From: Costus lasius
Lineage: Eukaryota > Streptophyta > Magnoliopsida > Zingiberales > Costaceae
Reading direction: 5' to 3'
Assembly: GCA_027563935.2 (NCBI GenBank)
Contig: CM050449.1
Coordinates: 89,752,371-89,816,370 of the forward strand
Length of the DNA: 64,000 bases
Part shown: one piece after another, positions 1 through 10,555 of the stretch
How the letters are laid out: each line of letters begins with the position of its first letter
How positions within the stretch are numbered: position 1 is the stretch's first letter
Position numbers and translations under genes: made by a program
The notes under the pieces: generated by a model
Databases searched by the model: none
What the model was told of the DNA's origin: nothing
What the model saw: the letters and a program-made list of their open reading frames with translations, nothing else

Positions 1-310
1 TGAATTTGAGAAAAATACCAGGCTTCAATGACTTGCTGGGTAAAGATATTCGGCCTTGACAGCTTGTTGGATATTGAATTTGAGAAAAATACCCGGCCTC
101 AATGACTTGCTAGGTAAAGATATCTGGCCATGACGACTTGTTGCATATTCAATTTGAAAGATATCCAGCCTCAATGGCTTGTTGGGTAAAGATATCTGGC
201 CATGACAGTTTATTGGATATTCAATTTAAAAGACACCCGGCCTCAACGGCTTGTAGGGTAAAGATATCCAGCCTTAATGACTTGTTCGATAAGATATATA
301 GCCTTGACAA
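1..310. repeat. ~73-bp tandem repeat, four units
   Basis: Four units begin near 18, 92, 164 and 236. Each contains a CGGCCTCAATGACTTGTTGGG-like half and a TCTGGCCATGACGACTTG-like half, so the unit is itself a diverged dimer of about 36 bp. Two further decayed copies lie at about 435-515. Short reading frames here are by-products of the repeat. Confidence 0.8.
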
Positions 311-552
311 CTTATTAGATATTTCAGTCTTAATAAACACAACATCATATTGAGGAGTTATGCCCCGATGGTAAACATCGACGTACGCACCTCCCAAATA
401 ATATTTTATAATAAAAATTAAGAAATTATTTATTCGGCCTTGATGGCTTATAGGATATTTAATTTTGAAAGATATCCGGCCTTGATGGCTTGTTGGCTAT
501 TTCAATTTCAATTAGCTCAGATTATCCTCAGCCATCAAATATTTAATCTTCT

Positions 553-1122
553 CATGTCCGTTGATTTAAATTCATAGATTTGCTTCAATTCAGCATTCGG
601 ATCAAAAATCCAATATCATATTTGGAAAGATCGGGTTTAATTTAGTAGGGATCGACACCATAATAATATCAAAAGTCAACCTATTGACCTAGATATGATC
701 AGCTCAATTTCAGCCATTGATTTCATATTTAGATCAAACTCATCATGTCTGTTCATTTAGATTCGCATATTTGCTTCAATTCAAGTCTCGGATCGAAGAT
801 CCAATACCATAATTGGAAAGATCAATTTCTATTTGATAGGTATCAACTCCTTGATCATGTTAAAAGTCAACTGATTGACCTAGATATACTTAGATCAATT
901 TCAGCCATTGATTTAAATTTAGATCTGATTCATCATGACCATTCATTATAATTTATAGATTTGTATCAATTCAAGTCTCGGATCGAAGATCTGGTATCAT
1001 ATTTGGAAAGATCAAGTTTGATTTGATATGGATCGACACCTTGATCATGTCAAAAGTAAACCAATTGACAGAGATATGCTCTAGTCATTTTCAGCCATTC
1101 ATTCATTTTATATTAAAATATG
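553..1122. repeat. ~190-bp tandem repeat, three units
   Basis: Units begin at 553, 744 and 934 (spacing 191 and 190). Each carries a CATGTCYGTTSATTTA-like head, a GGATCGAAGATCC core, TTGGAAAGATC, and an AAAGTCAACNNATTGAC tail. The third unit fades into degenerate sequence after about 1115. No coding potential is visible. Confidence 0.8.
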
Positions 1123-1735
1123 AACCATCTACTAGATTTGAATATGAACCGTCGATATTAAATGGACAAATCTCAACCGTTGGATTTCATTTATTATTTC
1201 ATATTGATCTCAGTCCTCCGATTTTATTTGAAGTAATATGGGCCCTTAAATTTGATTAAGATTGAGACTGTTGGATTTAAATCAAACAGATCTAGATAGT
1301 TGAATCGGAATGATCTAAACCATCCGATTAAGTTTGAAGTGATCTAGATCGTCCAATTTTACTTAAGATCAAGACCGTTGGATTTAATGTAAATAGATCT
1401 GGGTCATTGGATTTAAATTTTTAAATCAGATTGATTTGAATCGTCCATTAACTTTGAAGTAATCTCGATCGTTGATTTTGTTTTGAACCAGGATTGTTGA
1501 TTTTGTTTGCATGAATCTCATCCATCCAATGTTTTCTATCGTCTCTCTCGTCAACGGTGGCGATGAACGAAAACTAGGGTTTGTCGCCACCGCCTGCTCG
1601 CTGCTCCTCCACTCAATTAGCTATGGGTGTAGCTTTTCTATGTCAAGGAGGACTCATGGCAGGAGTTTGATGCTGTCCGGTGGAGTATCGGCGGCGAATC
1701 AGAGCTTTGATCAAAACAGGGGTCACCGGTGTTAA
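1123..1735. repeat. Degenerate GATC / CCGTTGGATTT repeats
   Basis: Many loosely repeated words such as ACCGTTGGATTTAAAT, GATCTAGATCGTCC and GATCGTTGATTT occur every 30-60 bp up to about 1510. From 1510 to 1735 there is mixed sequence with a short unsupported reading frame. I recognise no gene. Confidence 0.45.
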
Positions 1736-2110
1736 TTTGTTCGATTCCGGCGATACTCCCGAAATCTCGAACCAGGTAAGTGGTTCCGACTTCTGACTTA
1801 CGTGTTTCGATACTTCGGTAATAGGTAAGTGGAGTTCGGGTGTCCGGGAGTTTGGGTACTTTCGACTTCCGACTTCTGACTTACTAGTAAATAAATAATA
1901 TTTTTAATTAAATAATATATAAATATTCGGGAGTTTGGGAGTTCAGGATTTTCCCGAATTAGTTTTCAGGTACCGATACCGGTATCATACTCTCAAATAA
2001 AATTTCAGTATCGGTACCAAAATACCAAAATACCGAAGTATGAAATATCGGTACCAAAATACCAAAGTACCAAAAAACTCAGTACGGTATTTCGGTACCG
2101 GTCTCGTTTA
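1736..2110. repeat. CGGTAC/TACCGA-rich stretch with a short internal duplication
   Basis: The phrase CGACTTCTGACTTAC occurs twice (about 1787 and 1870). From 1960 to 2100 there are many forms of GGTACCGATACCGGTATC and AAATACCAAAATACC. Such pairs resemble the ends of small non-autonomous DNA transposons, but no terminal inverted repeat or target duplication could be fixed, so the class is left open. Confidence 0.35.
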
Positions 2111-3039
2111 TCAATTTGCATCACATTTAATCAAAGCAAACTGATTGTGAAAACATTCCATGAGAATTCAGACTAACATTCCATCAACATATGCTAACAT
2201 TTATGGTCCAATCCTTGTCATTCAGACTTCAGAAGCCTAGAACCTCATTCTAATACCAAATATGTTACACCCTGCTGATATTACAAACAGTCCCATTATG
2301 GTGATATAAAGAAAGTAATTATACATACAATCAATTTACACTCAAGTATTGTTTAGATTAAGGTCCCACCAAGATTTGAAGTTAGGTTATTGGATTCAAA
2401 GTCCAATGTCCTAACCACTAGACCATGGGACCTTTACATTATTATAGTAAAGATATTCTTATTAATCTATTGTTAAAGGGATGTTTCATGCAATAGTTTG
2501 ATGTATTTATTAAGCTATTTATATTAAATTTTTTAATAATATAAAGGCAAATAATAAAATGTGCTTCATCATGGTGAAAAAAGTTTAATGGATGCTATGT
2601 GCAATGATGGAGGCACAATCTATCATTTTCACTTTGATGATTGGTGACATTGCATTCAAAGGCATTATCCATATGTTCAAGCACTAGAGATATTTTGCAA
2701 ATGTTTAGGAACTAGGCAAACACTAGTCCACCACCTGCAGCTTTGGAAACGCTAGTTATATTTTTATATGCTCTTACAAACCAATCTACTCAAGGATAAG
2801 GCCATCGAATACAAGCTATGGTAGATAAGCAATTCCATCTTTGCTTCCATCATAAGCTTTTAATATACTATGCATGTTGTTATTAAGCATGAGTGTTTAA
2901 CATTCCTATTATTTCTTTTATTACCATGTCGATCCTTATAGTATATAAGTATGTATGCATGTATGTATCGAGTATGTATTGGTATTGGGTATTGATATGA
3001 TAACAAGTATTAATGCAAGTATCATACATCATAAATGTA
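2111..3039. repeat. Segmental duplication, copy 1 (decayed tRNA copy)
   Basis: Homologous to 6350-7640. Shared landmarks in the same order are CAATTTGCATCACAT, CCATGAGAATTC, TGTTACACCCT, the tRNA-Gln sequence, CATGGTGAAAAAAGTTT and GTATGTATGCAT. Both copies end at CATAAATGTA. Large indels separate them, so the duplication is old. This copy lacks the 137-bp tandem duplication seen in the other. Confidence 0.8.
2362..2432 (-). pseudogene. tRNA-Gln pseudogene (damaged T arm)
   Basis: Read on the minus strand, the acceptor, D and anticodon arms match the intact copy at 7175-7246, including the TTG anticodon. The T arm has changed from CCGAG/CTCGG to CTAAC/CTTGG, which breaks the conserved pair next to the T loop (C opposite C) and weakens another. 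The change also hits the internal promoter B box, so transcription and folding are doubtful. Confidence 0.75.
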
Positions 3040-3164
3040 GAAAAAAAATACTATCTGTGTTATATATTTTATGACAATGTGAAGTTATATTATTTGTGTA
3101 TGTAAAAATCAAATGTGGAGATATGTATAGTATTTTATATGTATGTAGATGTATATTGAAAGAA

Positions 3165-3994
3165 ATAGCTCAATAACTACTTTAATATGAAAGACTTGGG
3201 ACAAGCTAGAAAGATATTGGAGATGACTATCACATGTGATAGAAATGCTAAAAGAATTTGGTTGTAAAGGTTCAACATGAAGGAAACAAAACCACTTAGC
3301 ACACCTCTTGTAAGTCACTTCAAGCTGAGTTCTATACAATGCCTCTCAAATGAGAAAGAAAAGAATGAGGTACAGAATATTCCATATGCAGTTGGTAGTT
3401 TAATATATACTATGATTTGTACTAGGCCAGATATTGCGTATCCTGTTGGAGTGGTTAGTTGATATCTTGCATATCTAGGTAAAAGTCTATAGGAAGCAGT
3501 AAAATTGATCCTAAGATATTTGAAAGGTACATCAACAACATGTTTGTGTTTTGGTACTTCAGTTTCTATATTAGAAGGTTTTACTAATGCTGACTGGGCA
3601 GGTGACTTAGATGGAAGAAAATCTATTTCTGGATATCTATTTACATTTGTATGGGGAGCTGTCTCATGGTAATCTAAGTTGTAGAGATGTGTTCCCCTAT
3701 CTACTTCTAAAGTAGAATATATTATAGCCACTGAAGCAGGAAAATAACTAATATGTTTGAAAGGTTTCTTGACTGAGTTGAATATAAAGCAAGAGAAATG
3801 TGTGATTCTCTGTGACTGTCAAAGTGTTATAGAGCTCAGGAAAAATGCCACTTATCAATATAGGACAAAGCACATTAATATCAGATACCATCAAATCAAG
3901 GTGTTGTAGACACAAAATTGATGAGTCAACAAGATCTACATTGATAAGAAGATGGTTGGATTGGTTATCCCAACGTGATGCAAGAGGGGGTTTT
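3165..3994 (+). pseudogene. Ty1/copia pol remnant (end of RT and RNase H)
   Basis: The plus strand encodes FNMKDLGQARKILEM, then MKETKPLSTPL, CTRPDIAYPVGVVS, LRYLKGTST, TNADWAGDLDGRKSISGY and KNATYQYRTKHINIRYH. These are in the order of the copia RT C-terminus and RNase H; the aspartates of NADWAGD and LCDCQS are visible. Stops interrupt the frame after VVS, after KSL, in the SW-SKL region and near the C-terminus. The 5' part of the element (gag, protease, integrase, most of RT) is absent. The copia LTR follows directly downstream. Confidence 0.85.
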
Positions 3995-4549
3995 TGTTAT
4001 ATGTGGGTCCTACTTTATGTAGGAATCCACTTGCAAATAGAAAAAGGGAGTGGACTTTCTTTTGTAAAAAGTCTATAATGAAAACCAAAAACTCACACAA
4101 ACGTGGGCAATTGAAGTTTGGAAGAGAAAATTGGTTTTCTCTCTGATTTTTATGAGAGCTGCGGTAGGAGAGAGAAAATTAGAAGAGAAGTTGGCTGAGA
4201 ATTTTTTGGCGTGATCTATGCGTGATTCTTTATCAAATCGGAGTGAAATTTTACAGAGCTGCTCCTAGGGTAATTTCTTACATATCCAACAGTTAGATTT
4301 TTGATTGGTCTCTTCTAGATACTGTTTGGAATATAGTGGCTAATTTTGGGATAGTTTTTCCTTTATGTGATTTTTCATCTCACTTCCGTGGTTTTTTACC
4401 CTTTTCTAAAGGGGTTTTTCTTCATAAAATATTGGTATTTTGTGTTTGATTGTTTTTTCTTGAGTTGATTATAATTTTATTGCATCTATATGTAATTGTG
4501 CTTGTAAAGATTTAGGGATTTATCAAGTTGAGTATAGAAAATCCCAACA
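3995..4549 (+). mobile_element. Ty1/copia LTR (3' LTR of the remnant)
   Basis: The stretch starts TGTTATATGTGGG and ends AATCCCAACA, so it has TGTT...AACA ends. It follows a purine-rich tract AAGAGGGGG (3982-3990), a plausible polypurine tract, directly after the RNase H remnant. No second LTR is visible, so boundaries rest on termini and context. Confidence 0.6.
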
Positions 4550-5460
4550 TAACTATACGATAGGAATCTATATTTGACATATTATTGGTAGTTATTTCAA
4601 GTATTCTGGAAGGTTGTACTCTCCCTTTTCTGGAACAGATGAAGTGTTGCTTATTGCTAGTGCCGGAGCTTCAGATCGAATTACAGGACTAGTATATAAT
4701 AACTCCAGGCGATCTTGTTGCAACTCATGCAGAATTTATTTTCTTATATTAATTTTGAGTTTATTGATTACTCGAACCATTTATGTTAGTTTATTCAAAC
4801 TTTAGCGTATGTCATAATTCATCAGACATTGAAATGTGTAGTCAAGTCTTGTTGTTGCAAATTTGGTTCTTTCATGCATATGTTCTCTATATTCTAAGAG
4901 CTATGTGAGGTTCAGTTAATCCAGTTGATTCTCAGTAGATGATTAGAGAAAATCTTTTGTTATTAGTGAATATTTTACTAGTGAAAATATCAAAGTTTTA
5001 AATGACATATTGGTCATCAGTTCATTCAACAACTACTTTGATTTGCCTTGTATGACATCTTAATATGCCGATATGAGATGGATGACAAAAATATTATATG
5101 GGCACATAGAAAGGTGCAAAAGGATGATGAGAATGAAGACAAATAATTTTGTATGATTATGTAATCTTCTAGAAAACTCTTATGAACTACAACCCTCTAG
5201 AAATATGGGAGATATTGAAAAGTTTTAGCTTTTTTATATTTACTTTAACCTGAGATGCATCAAACAAACAACAACGAGAACGTTGTCAATATTTTGCTGA
5301 AATTATTAGCAGGATACTTCATTGTGTCTTGCAATTAGTTTGTGAAATGGAAGAAGATTTCATTAAATTGAACAATCAAGAATCCAAAAGCATTCTACTA
5401 CAAATATTGTATGATGCCCATTATATGCCATACTTTAAGCTAAGTTGCAAAGAATAAAGA
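4550..5460. other. Unassigned AT-rich sequence
   Basis: No reading frame, RNA gene or repeat that I recognise. It lies between the copia LTR and a gypsy LTR fragment and is probably decayed repeat DNA. Confidence 0.4.
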
Positions 5461-6349
5461 CATTGGTGCTTGACATAGCTGCAAGTACACGATTATATCG
5501 AAGTAACAAATAAGATTATCATTCTCACAAGGATCTACATGTTAAATACCAACTAATTATAATTTCACAAGCTAGGCGAATTAGATCAAGTGGATTAAGT
5601 AAGTAAAAATTGAATTAGATATGGGAATAGAGATTTAGATTAGATATTGAGTACGTGAAGACTTCAGAACTAGGATTTCACCAAATACATCTCAAATATT
5701 CAAACAAGCAAAATTTCTCCATTAAGTTTATTCAACAAGTTAAAGCAAATTATGCTAAAATACAGGTTGTCCCCTCTCAAATCCTAGCAACTGGATGTTA
5801 ACCTAATAGACACTCTCATAGCCCTATTAAGTTAAGTTCTATGGTAATTTTAGACCCTCAAGTAATCTTAGTCACTCTTGTAGACTAAGCTTATAGGTTT
5901 AAATATAGGTTTTCTAACACTATAGAATCACCTCGTAGTGTATCCTATAGAATCTAAAATCATACAATTATTTTGACCATAATTAAAGGCATAAAAATTA
6001 TCAACCACAATTAAATCAAATAATTCTTAGTCACTTATGTGACATAACATTTATACGTCTAATTATGGATTTTTTTTATTCTTATAAAATCACCTCTTAG
6101 TCCAAATTACTATATCTAAGATATGAATTTATTTTTCTCTAAGAAAAGTATGTGAAATAAATATTTTTTAACTAAATTAACAATAGTTGAATAACAAATT
6201 TAGAAGGCTTACAAAGTCAAGTTTCATTCAAATATTAACTAGCTTCAATCCTAAATCACATGACAAACTTCATGTGATTCAATAAGTTCACTTTTCATGT
6301 AAATATCAAGTTCCTTGTGTATCCATCAAATTTCTATATTTGATACATG
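5461..6349 (-). mobile_element. Athila-type LTR fragment (minus orientation)
   Basis: It opens with TAGCTGCAAGTACACGATTATATCGAAGTAACAA, the reverse of the conserved LTR 3' end seen in the big nest (TTATTACTTCGA...CGTGCACTTGCGG). It continues with AGTCACTCTTGTAGACT and ATCACCTCGTAGT phrases typical of the R/U5 part of those LTRs. No primer site or coding region flanks it. The head of the LTR is missing and the duplicated tRNA segment begins at 6350. Confidence 0.6.
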
Positions 6350-6912
6350 TCAATTTGCATCACATGTAATCAAATCAAACTAATTGTGAAAACATTCCAT
6401 GAGAATTCGGACTAACATTCCATCATAACATATGCTAACATTTCTGATCAAAAGCCTAATGTTTGGCATTCATACTTATGTCATGTTTGCCTCAAAAGCT
6501 TATTCAAGATCATAAGTTCAAGTTTAGGTTCCCACAAGCCTAGAATCTCACTCAAATAACAAATTTGTTACACCCTACTCACACTACAAAATAGCTCCAT
6601 TATTGCTATAATAGAGCTCAAGTGAGATGCAATTTTTAAAGAGGTTTATGCTAATCCTAATTTTGGGGAAGAATGAAATTTATTGATAATCCTAAATGAG
6701 AGTGTTAGTTAGTTTAATTGGTAAGGACCTTAGTTAGTTGCTGATAACAAGGTCTTGGGGTCCAACCCCGCTATCATTATTTAAGTTGCCTATGTCAAAA
6801 AAAAAAAAAAAAGAAATGCACTTTGCTTGATGGAATCAAGAAGTTAGTCATCATGTCAATCTTCAAATAACTATTTATATTGCTTTTGACCAAAAAGCAC
6901 TTGTACATACAA

Positions 6913-7186
6913 GTGTTTCCAAAATTGCATTACTACAACCATAAAACATAGCAAAAATACATTGTCAAAGTATGTTATCCTAGTTGCAAATTCTATTCAT
7001 AGTTTATTAATTGAAAAGGTGACAAGTTTTGCTTATAAGGTCCCACCGAGTGTTTCCAAAATTGCATTACTACAACCATAAAACATAGCAAAAATACATT
7101 GTCAAAGTATGTTATCCTAGTTGCAAATTCTATTCATAGTTTATTAATTGAAAAGGTGACAAGTTTTGCTTATAAGGTCCCACCGA
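6913..7186. repeat. 137-bp perfect tandem duplication ending inside the tRNA gene
   Basis: Unit 1 is 6913-7049 and unit 2 is 7050-7186; by eye they are identical. Each starts GTGTTTCCAAAATTGC and ends with GGTCCCACCGA, the 3' acceptor and T-stem side of the tRNA. The left unit therefore carries a 12-nt tRNA stub at 7039-7050. The AAAA at 7151-7154 (TTTT on the minus strand), a likely Pol III terminator, lies inside the unit. Confidence 0.9.
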
Positions 7187-7246
7187 GATTTGAACTCGGG
7201 TTACTGGATTCAAAGTCCAATGTCCTAACCACTAGACCATGGGACC
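7175..7246 (-). tRNA. tRNA-Gln (anticodon UUG)
   Basis: Minus-strand sequence folds fully: acceptor GGTCCCA with TGGGACC, a D arm containing TAGTGGTTAGGA, anticodon stem TTGGA/TCCAG around loop CTTTGAA (anticodon TTG, plus-strand CAA at 7211-7213), and T arm CCGAG-TTCAAAT-CTCGG. Discriminator base is T and there is no intron. TTTT about 20 nt downstream on the minus strand could end Pol III transcription. It decodes CAA and CAG glutamine codons in the cytosol. A damaged copy lies at 2362-2432. Confidence 0.95.
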
Positions 7247-7640
7247 TTTACATTAGAATAGTAAATGTATTCTTATTAATCTATTATTAAAGGCAAGTTT
7301 CTTGCAATAGTTTGATGTATATATTAAGCTATTTATATTAAAATATTTAATAATATATAGGTAAATAATAAAATGTGCTTGATCATGGTGAAAAAAGTTT
7401 GATGGGGACTCTTATGTGCAATGATGGTAGATTAGCAATTCCCTCTTCTCTTCCATCATAGGCTTTTCATATACTACATGTGTTAAGCTTGGGTGTTTTA
7501 CGTTCCAATTATTTATTTTATTACTATGTCGACCCTTATAGTATATAGGTATGTATGCATATATGTATCAAGTATGTATTAGTATGTGGGTATTGATATG
7601 ATAACCAGTATTAATGCAAGTATCATACTTCATAAATGTA

Positions 7641-7827
7641 TAATATTACGATTCACATCCTGAGTAATTAAACTCTAAAAAAGAGAATTTAGGGCTATTT
7701 GGTACTTTTTACGGATATTGGGTTATCTTAGAATTATAAATTTCTAACTAAAAGCACTGTAAAAATAGTAAAATTTGAGTTAATGATTATTCTTTGCATG
7801 CACCGAAGACAAAAATGCAATTAAAGA
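7641..7827. other. Unassigned AT-rich gap
   Basis: Contains GGGCTATTTGGTACTTTTT, which resembles the terminal word of some small plant DNA transposons, but no matching end was found. Nothing else is supported. Confidence 0.25.
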
Positions 7828-8700
7828 TTAAATGCTAATCATATAATTAAGAGAACTATATCTTGCTAATAAATTTACAGCAAATGTGATATCCAGTCGA
7901 GTATGATTAGCGAGGTACATTAGTGCCCCAATAGCACTAAGATATGGTACTTCTGGACCAATCGGATCTTCATCTTTCAATTGAGGTCGAAATGGATCTT
8001 TATTTACATCAAGCCACCTAACAACCATCGGGGTACTTAATGGATGTGCTTTATCCATATAAATTATTTTGAGCATTTTGGCTATATAAGCTGATTGATG
8101 AACAAAAATTCTATTTTCTAAATGTTCAATTTATAGTCCGAGACAAAGTTTTGTTTTCCCGAGATATTTCATATCAAATTCATTCTTCAAATAACCAACC
8201 GCGTCGGAAAGCTCTTCAGGAGTTCCAATAATATTTATATCATCAACATATACCACAATTATCACAAACTTTGATCCAGATCTCTTAATAAAAACGCATG
8301 AGCAAATAGGATTAGTTTGGTCTCCCTTGTTTAACAAATACTCACTCAAACGTTTATACAACACACATCCAGATTGTTTCAATCCATATAGAGATATAGA
8401 CAATTTAATTGAGAATAATTCTCGACGATTTGAATTAAATGCTTCTGACATTTTAAATCCTTCGGGGAGTTTCATGTAAATGTTATTGTCAAGTGAGCCA
8501 TACAAATATGCAGTGACAACGTCCATTAATCGCATTTCTAATTTTTCATGAATTGATAAACTTATCAAATATCGAAAAGTCGTTGCATCTATCACAGGAG
8601 AATATGTTTCCTCATAATCAATCCCAGGTCTCTCAAAGAACCCTTGGGCAACAAGTCGTGCCTTATATCTGACAATATCTTCCGAAGAGTCACCATAAAT
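7828..8700 (-). pseudogene. Ty1/copia RT fragment (minus)
   Basis: The minus strand encodes, from about 8700 leftwards, YKARLVAQGFFERPGIDYEE, then TTFRYLISLSIHEKLEMRLMD, the DVVTAYLYGSLDNNIYMKLP block, SLYGLKQSG and VVYVDDINIIG (the YVDD catalytic motif), then KNEFDMKYLG. After a short gap it resumes with MDKAHPLSTPMVVR and YLSAIGALMYLANHTRLDI (start of RNase H). It stops abruptly at 7828. There is no gag, protease, integrase or LTR. The 154-residue RT frame at 8131-8595 is open, so the fragment is not very old. It lies just beyond the polygalacturonase stop codon. Confidence 0.88.
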
Positions 8701-8794
8701 TCATAGGCATCCACAAGAATTGAATTCATAACACATATTAGATTAATTTAAATCAAATTTAACAATATGACAATTGATTTACCGTACATGCAAA

Positions 8795-9227
8795 TTAAAT
8801 ACAAGATTGAGGATTCACATTGCCATGGGATTTACCATTTACATTAACACAAGTGGATGTGGCTATTATCTGTTTCTGATCTCCATTATACTTCAAGTCA
8901 ATGTCACTGAGCTCCACACCTTCACATGGAACCGAATCACTGCACAAAAACTTAATGGCTTCCGGTGATGCACTTGTCCCTTTAATATGCTTGAACATGA
9001 CATTTTTTTATTTTAACAAGAGAAGATCCCTACATGCATGCATGCATGAAATGAAATAATCTCTAAAAATAAACAAAAGTATATCCAAGAGTTGCAACTC
9101 GAAATGTACTATTATTTACCTTGTTATCGCAAGAAAATTGATAAGGGCAATATTTTTGATCAATGATGATAGGGTTGTAGACATCCTTCATTGTGATATT
9201 CTCAAAGACAAATCCAAAGGCTCCAAG
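8795..9227 (-). pseudogene. Polygalacturonase exon 3, 3' part and exon 4
   Basis: 9120-9227 resumes the frame with LGAFGFVFENITMKDVYNP and IIIDQKYCPY, ending DNK|GTAAAT. After a ~100-bp intron, exon 4 (about 8795-9017) reads KNVMFKHIKGTSASPEAI, then SVPCEGVELSDIDLKYNG and VNPQSCI-stop, the standard GH28 C-terminus. Exon 4 opens with GTTAAAATA followed by seven A; the expected frame (VKI-KNVMF) needs six. No AG acceptor is seen before GTT (sequence is CTTCTCTTG). This may be a second lesion or a sequencing slip. Confidence 0.85.
9223..9227. repeat. Target-site duplication CCAAG (left)
   Basis: Five-base direct repeat flanking the solo LTR; the partner is at 10551-10555. Confidence 0.92.
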
Positions 9228-10550
9228 TGTCTGGCCCGATTTGATCCGGTTCAGCCCAATGCTGGTGGGCCTGACCCAAGCCCAAGCCACAAGGAAAGAA
9301 CCCGGTCAACATTCGATGTTGACCGAGGTTTGTGAATCGCGTGCAGCGCGGACGGCTGCAGCGCGACGTCTTCACGCCCGCGCGAAGGATCGGGGCAGCA
9401 TGGCGGCGCGTGGAAAGCGGACAACCGCGCGAGCTTCGGAAATAGAGGACGACAGCGTCGTTGGCTGCAGGCAGCGCGAGACAAACCAGAGGACGTCGTC
9501 CTCGGCTGGCAGACGCGGCAGCGTCCAGATCCGGGGGAAGACGCGGGGTCGACAGGGCAACGTAGACGCAGAACGGCTGTTCCGCGGAAGACTCGGACGC
9601 GTAGCGAACGCGACGGACGCGGTCGTCGCGGAAGAGAAGGGTCGGCGTCTCTTTCCCTATAAGAGCCGACAAGTGATCCAAGAGGAGGAGAGAGAGGGCA
9701 TCGGCGATCGAGTTCGGAGAGAGAGTGACGAAATTAGGAGAGACTAGGGAGAGACTCTGTGAACGGCGATGAGAGAGAGATCGTCGCCGGCGTGTGAGAA
9801 CGTGAGAGGACGCGAGAGAGGGTTTTTGTAGCTTTGATTTACAAAGAATAAAGTGAAGATTTTCCCTTTCTGAATCCGGCGAGCTTCCCCTGTTTCTGGC
9901 AACTCTGTGCTTCTGCGTCATTGTTGTAGACGGCGACGGTGATCGACGTCGACGGAGCTGAGGAAGAGCGGGGCAGACGACCCTTCCTACGTCGGCCCGT
10001 TCCTCTTCGGTGAGCCTATGCGCGCAGCGGCGTGCGGTTGGAGACGACGCGGGCAGCGTCGAGACGAAGGCGAGAGCGGAGGTTGAAGACGACGCGAGTT
10101 TCGAACGCCCGGCGTTCGAAACGAGGCAGACGAAACGCGGGTCAACGGTCGATTTGGCATAGCGCGATTTCGATTTCGGCTGACGCCAGCCGACGTCAGC
10201 GAAATCGAAATCTGATCGGTGAATTTGATATCGGGCGGCTGACGCGACGACGACATCAGCAATGGGAGGATTTCGGCGAGCAACGGTCAAAGTTAATTTT
10301 CACCAGTGAGGTATTTGATTTAGGGTTTTTCGATCATTTCCGAATTTCTTGATTAGGGTTAGGGTTTTATCCGTAAGATTTGTAATTTGGGAAAAAAAAA
10401 AAGTGAAAAGTGAGCGGGGAACTAGGGTTTCAAATTTGGGGACGAGATTCGGTCCGGAAACCCTAGCGCGATCACGTTCCGGTGTTCCGCCGGACGGCTC
10501 TAGGAAGCGGATAAGCGCTGTTTTTAGACCGTTCCGACCGAGGCGTGACA
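9228..10550. mobile_element. Solo LTR, 1,323 bp, TSD CCAAG
   Basis: Begins TGTCTGGCCC and ends GGCGTGACA (TGTC...GACA ends) and is bounded by CCAAG at 9223-9227 and 10551-10555. Removing it with one CCAAG restores the polygalacturonase reading frame exactly, which proves the boundaries. There is no primer site, polypurine tract or coding domain. It is strikingly GC- and CpG-rich compared with the surrounding DNA. CCCTATAAGAG at about 9655 could be a TATA box in the plus direction, while the minus-strand start TGTCACGCC is also a common gypsy LTR start, so orientation is unsettled. Probably a gypsy element reduced by LTR-LTR recombination. Confidence 0.93.
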
Positions 10551-10555
10551 CCAAG
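10551..10555. repeat. Target-site duplication CCAAG (right)
   Basis: Partner of 9223-9227; both copies lie in polygalacturonase exon 3. Confidence 0.92.

Larger units (their letters stand above)
6350..7640. repeat. Segmental duplication, copy 2 (intact tRNA copy)
   Basis: Partner of 2111-3039. It is longer because of insertions (extra sequence at about 6445-6560 and 6630-7035) and an internal 137-bp tandem duplication. It ends at CATAAATGTA (7640), where the similarity stops. A poly-A run at 6798-6814 interrupts one insertion. Confidence 0.8.

Noticed and set aside
1511..1735. 74-codon frame starting MNLIHPMFSIVSLVNGGDER
   Set aside because: No domain; lies between degenerate repeats and has no supporting splice or promoter signals that I could identify.
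7099..7290. 63-codon frame containing VPPRFELGLLDSKSNVLTT
   Set aside because: It reads through the antisense of the tRNA-Gln gene; the peptide is the well-known false translation of that tRNA.
9202..10290. 362-codon open frame on the minus strand in GC-rich DNA
   Set aside because: It lies inside the solo LTR, has no recognisable domain, is matched by long open frames on the other strand, and is explained by high GC lowering stop frequency.
10340..10375. TTAGGGTTAGGGTTTT as telomere repeat
   Set aside because: Only two or three copies, inside the solo LTR; better read as a promoter telo-box-like word.
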